64,000 bases of DNA from Paenibacillus_F chitinolyticus_A (lineage in GTDB: Bacteria > Bacillota > Bacilli > Paenibacillales > NBRC-103111). The notes beneath the pieces are model-generated. The model saw only the letters and a list, made by a program, of their open reading frames with translations, did no database searches and was not told where the DNA came from. Below, piece by piece: positions 61,178 through 64,000 of this stretch. Within the stretch, counting starts at the first letter, position 1, and every line of letters starts with the position of its first letter. A program made the translations under genes and the position numbers. The stretch is from the NCBI RefSeq assembly GCF_045038035.1, contig NZ_CP173427.1, forward strand, positions 3,410,001 through 3,474,000, read 5' to 3'.

Positions 61178-62161
61178 CTACCACAAGCTGGTGCTGCTGA
61201 CTTTGCGGGCGATCCGGTTCACCGTTAGCAGCAGAATAAAATTGATGACGGAATTAAACAGGCCGACCGCTGCCGAATAGCTGTATTGACCGTCGATAAT
61301 CCCTTTCTGGTACACATGCGTGGAAATGACGTCGGACGCCTGCATGTTCAGCGAGTTCTGCATCAGATAAACTTTCTCGAACCCGACGCCGAGCAGCGAT
61401 CCCATATTCAGAATGAGCAAAATGGTGACCGTCGGCATGATGCCCGGCAGATTGATATGCAGGATGCGCTGCCAGCGGCTTGCCCCGTCGACCCTTGCCG
61501 CCTCGTGAAGCTGAGGATCGATCCCCGTGAGGGCCGCCAAGTAAATGATGGAACTCCAGCCCATCTGCTGCCAGACGCCGGACAAGACGTAGACGCTTTT
61601 GAACCAGGCGGGATCGGTCAGAAAGTTAACCGGTTCCCCCCGGAACCACGTCACGACCATATTCAGCAGCCCGGTCTGCGGCGAGAGGAATATAAACACC
61701 ATGCCCACCAGAACGACCGTCGACAGAAAATGCGGCGCATACGTGACCGTCTGGACGAACTTGCTGAACTTTTTGGAGCGGACTTCATTGATCATCAGGG
61801 CCAGAATAATCGGAACCGGAAACCCGACGACGAGCTGATAGAGTCCGATGCCCAGCGTATTGGTCAGCAGGCGCCAGAAATAATAGCTTTCGAAGAACCG
61901 CTCGAAATGTTTGAAGCCCACCCACGGACTGCCCCAGATACCTTTGGTCGCGATAAAATTTTTAAAGGCAATTTGTACGCCGTACATGGGAACATACTCG
62001 AAGACCAGGAAAAAGACGAGAACCGGTAAGATGAGAAGATACAGATCCCAATTTCTCCGGACCCGTTTAAAGACCGCGAATCGTTTCGGTTTACGGACGG
62101 CCGAAGCGGCCGGGGCTGATGACGGAGCCGCCGTTTGTGACGATGACGCTTCTTGTGACAA
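61178..62161 (-). CDS. carbohydrate ABC transporter permease (LplB-like)
   Basis: A permease of about 327 residues. The hydrophilic N-terminal stretch is rich in Ala/Ser/Pro, then come six membrane segments (LLILPVLVFFLVFEYVPMYG), the EAA loop HEAARVDGASRWQRILHINL and the tail NRIARKVSSTSLW. A GTG-initiated frame reaches 62230, but a TTG at 62161 preceded by GGGGTGGG fits better; the residues before it look non-coding. It heads the operon LplB-LplC-binding protein and is divergent from a YesN-like regulator gene. No ATPase gene is nearby, as usual. Confidence 0.9.
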   Translation of the reverse strand: MSQEASSSQTAAPSSAPAASAVRKPKRFAVFKRVRRNWDLYLLILPVLVFFLVFEYVPMYGVQIAFKNFIATKGIWGSPWVGFKHFERFFESYYFWRLLTNTLGIGLYQLVVGFPVPIILALMINEVRSKKFSKFVQTVTYAPHFLSTVVLVGMVFIFLSPQTGLLNMVVTWFRGEPVNFLTDPAWFKSVYVLSGVWQQMGWSSIIYLAALTGIDPQLHEAARVDGASRWQRILHINLPGIMPTVTILLILNMGSLLGVGFEKVYLMQNSLNMQASDVISTHVYQKGIIDGQYSYSAAVGLFNSVINFILLLTVNRIARKVSSTSLW

Positions 62162-62296
62162 ATGCCCACCCCACTTTTCATGTATTCTTTCCGGAGCATA
62201 GCAAACGGGTCCGCCGCCGGGTATATACACTTCTTTGTCTCCTTGGCCCCGGATTCGCCGGATAAAAAAAAGATAAGAATCTAAAAAAAGGCTTAT

Positions 62297-62324
62297 TTGT
62301 CCCCCGGCGTTCTTTGGATAAAAT
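62297..62324 (+). promoter_or_regulatory. putative promoter of the YesN-like regulator gene
   Basis: -35 TTGTCC (62297-62302), 16-bp spacer, -10 TAAAAT (62319-62324), about 28 bp before the start codon, in the divergent gap between the importer operon and the regulator. Confidence 0.45.
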
Positions 62325-62351
62325 AAGAAGACAACACGGAAAGGGAGCTTG

Positions 62352-64000
62352 ATGCGTTTGAAACGGGTCCTGCTTAACCGGCATTCGCTGGTCTACATCC
62401 TATTTTTCAGCTTTCTCGGCATTCTGCTGCTGTTTTCCGTTTTTAACGGAGTGTCCGTCTATTTCTTTAACAAAAGCATGCAAAACGAAATTATCCAGTA
62501 CAACCGGCTGATGCTTAAAAATACCGCCGAACGGTACGAGACCCATCTCGAACGGATCAAAACGATGCTGTTCGATCTCTATTCGAACGAAGCGGTCGTG
62601 GCGTTCAACCGCCAGCTGCTGACGAAAGCGGAGCCGGACATCGAATATTGGAAGGCGTCGGAGGTTCTGAAAGCGGTCCGCGCCCAGGCTTACAATCCGA
62701 TGTTTTATCTGAATAACCTGCTGGTGTATTACGATTCGCATTCGCTGATCGTGGAGAAAGAAGGCAGTGTGAACGCGCCGATGCTGTTCGAATCCTTTTA
62801 CCGGAGCGCGGACTATCCGCTTGCTTATTGGAAGGAACAGTTTGCGCGAAGCGGCAACTACGCGCTGCATCCGCAGTCGTCCTTCAACGTGACGACCTTA
62901 AACTCGTCGGTGGACGTCGAGCTGATCCCGTTCTCCTTCCGCATGCCCGGCTCCAATTATCAGATCGTAGCCCTACTGGACGCCCGCGCTCTGCAGGAAG
63001 CGTTCTACGGACCCGGAGACAGCCGGGAGTTTATGATCCTGCGGGAAGACGGCTCCCTGCTGTACCGGTCTTCATCCGCCTTCGGCGCCGGGGATATCCC
63101 CTCCTTCGGGCCGGAAGGAGCCGGGTATATGAAAGCGGGCGACACGTATTTTTTTGCCGAAAAAGACCCGCTGACCCGGCTTACGTATGTCACGGCGCTG
63201 CCGTACGCGAATATTACGGCCAAAGTGCGCAACGCGAGCCTGACGCTGTTGCTTATTTTTGCCGCCGCCCTTCTGCTCGGCATTGCGGCCTCGCTGTTCT
63301 TCAGCCGCAGAATTCACCGGCCCGTCGAGCAGATGCTCAGCTCCATTGCGAGCAGGGACCTTGTCCGGCCGAAGAGCGCGATCCGCGAATTCGACCTGAT
63401 CCATCAGAACCTCCACGAGCTGATGCAGGAAAAAGAAGCCGTCCAGAAGGAGCTTCTCGGAAAAAAGTCGCTTCTGACCAGCTTCGGGTATATCAATAAA
63501 TTGAAAGCGATTACATCTGATATTAACGACTGGCAGGACATCGCGGAAATGGACGACCCGTTCTGTCTCGTGCTGGCCCAGCTTCATTTCAAAGAGGGGA
63601 CCGTTCCCGAAAGCCACTCTCGGCCGGACCGGATCGCCTACTATATCCGGGAGTATATCAACGTCGTCATGACCGAGCATCTTCCCCATTCGCACACGTT
63701 CCAGATCGACACGAATCAGATTTTGACACTCGTAAAAGGCGGAGACGAGCCGGAAAAACTCAGGGAAGCGCTGGAGAAGCTGACACCTATCCTGGACCGG
63801 GACAAAGCTTATTTTCTCGTCACGCTCGCCGTCGGCCCGGTTCACAGAGGCTCGGGCCAGTTCAACGCCGCCTACAGGCAGGCGCAGGAAATGGCGCTGC
63901 AGGCCCGGCCTCTGGACGAGTGCCAGATTATCCGCAGCCACCGCGTTTCGCCTCCCTACGCGCTGAACACTGCCCAGGAGCAGGAGCTGTTCCGGCACAT
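62352..64000 (+). CDS. membrane-anchored regulator, YesN-like (partial at right edge)
   Basis: The first 549 codons of a large regulator; the gene runs off the window. The ATG at 62352 has AAAGGGAG just upstream. Visible parts are an N-terminal membrane helix (SLVYILFFSFLGILLLFSV), an extracellular sensor (about 40-285: MLKNTAERYETHLERIK; SREFMILREDGSLLYRS), a second helix (LTLLLIFAAALLLGIAASLF) and the beginning of a cytoplasmic region after RRIHRPVEQML. The expected C-terminal AraC helix-turn-helix lies beyond the edge, so the class is inferred from similarity of layout to the regulator at 48986-51268 and from its divergent pairing with an LplBC operon. It probably activates that operon. 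Confidence 0.85.
   Translation, partial: MRLKRVLLNRHSLVYILFFSFLGILLLFSVFNGVSVYFFNKSMQNEIIQYNRLMLKNTAERYETHLERIKTMLFDLYSNEAVVAFNRQLLTKAEPDIEYWKASEVLKAVRAQAYNPMFYLNNLLVYYDSHSLIVEKEGSVNAPMLFESFYRSADYPLAYWKEQFARSGNYALHPQSSFNVTTLNSSVDVELIPFSFRMPGSNYQIVALLDARALQEAFYGPGDSREFMILREDGSLLYRSSSAFGAGDIPSFGPEGAGYMKAGDTYFFAEKDPLTRLTYVTALPYANITAKVRNASLTLLLIFAAALLLGIAASLFFSRRIHRPVEQMLSSIASRDLVRPKSAIREFDLIHQNLHELMQEKEAVQKELLGKKSLLTSFGYINKLKAITSDINDWQDIAEMDDPFCLVLAQLHFKEGTVPESHSRPDRIAYYIREYINVVMTEHLPHSHTFQIDTNQILTLVKGGDEPEKLREALEKLTPILDRDKAYFLVTLAVGPVHRGSGQFNAAYRQAQEMALQARPLDECQIIRSHRVSPPYALNTAQEQELFRH

Noticed and set aside
1..64000. CRISPR arrays, tRNA or rRNA genes, prophage or intact insertion sequences
   Set aside because: I found no repeat-spacer pattern, cloverleaf or rRNA signature, and no transposase, integrase or phage structural frame.

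Overview
The window looks like a chromosomal piece of a Paenibacillus-type Firmicute with a moderately high GC content. Supporting signs are strong AGGAGG-type ribosome binding sites, U-tailed intrinsic terminators, CcpA-type cre sites, a SigB-type promoter, LplB/LplC-type carbohydrate ABC transporters paired with membrane-bound AraC (YesN-like) regulators, and a large lipopeptide synthetase. I saw no rRNA, tRNA, CRISPR array or intact insertion sequence. Species cannot be named from the sequence alone.

Region 1 (1-17.75 kb, minus strand) is the start of a hybrid fatty acid/polyketide/nonribosomal lipopeptide cluster. Its order is a diaminobutyrate-type aminotransferase, a type II thioesterase, a stand-alone malonyl transacylase, a 4.2k-residue megasynthase of the mycosubtilin/iturin kind (acyl ligase, ACP, KS, ACP, aminotransferase, C, remnant A, PCP, C, A, PCP, decayed E), and a second synthetase that leaves the window. 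The layout predicts a beta-amino fatty acyl lipopeptide. It is not a standard iturin, because the first A domain reads as glycine-like and an inactive epimerase follows it. A divergent ABC exporter (17.9-20.8 kb) sits next to it.

Region 2 (20.8-43.5 kb) is mixed housekeeping and accessory DNA. It holds a secreted alpha/beta hydrolase, a GNAT enzyme, a divergent SDR/LysR pair, an MFS efflux pump with a leader peptide and switchable hairpins, a SigB-type KGG stress protein, an ABC/two-component operon, a cobalamin-riboswitch-controlled BtuCDF-type operon with its own leader ORF, a DinG-type helicase, a PepSY/propeller protein, a pyruvate kinase with an altered cation site, and an AraC regulator.

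Region 3 (43.6-51.4 kb) is an LplB-LplC-solute binding protein operon that also carries an amidohydrolase and a Rieske protein. A YesN-type regulator lies upstream, and both transcription units carry cre-like sites. A 9-bp tandem repeat lies between the permease and binding-protein genes.

Region 4 (51.5-58.0 kb) is a compact seven-gene operon with its own promoter and terminator. It encodes the uncharacterised STM4015-STM4014-STM4013-STM4012-STM4011 set (leucine-rich-repeat protein, ATP-grasp, sulfatase-like hydrolase, two radical SAM enzymes), followed by APS kinase and a GNAT acetyltransferase. This is the best candidate for an undescribed system.

Region 5 (58.2-64 kb) has a broken metallo-beta-lactamase-fold gene remnant, a second LplB-LplC-binding protein operon, and a divergent YesN-like regulator cut by the right edge.
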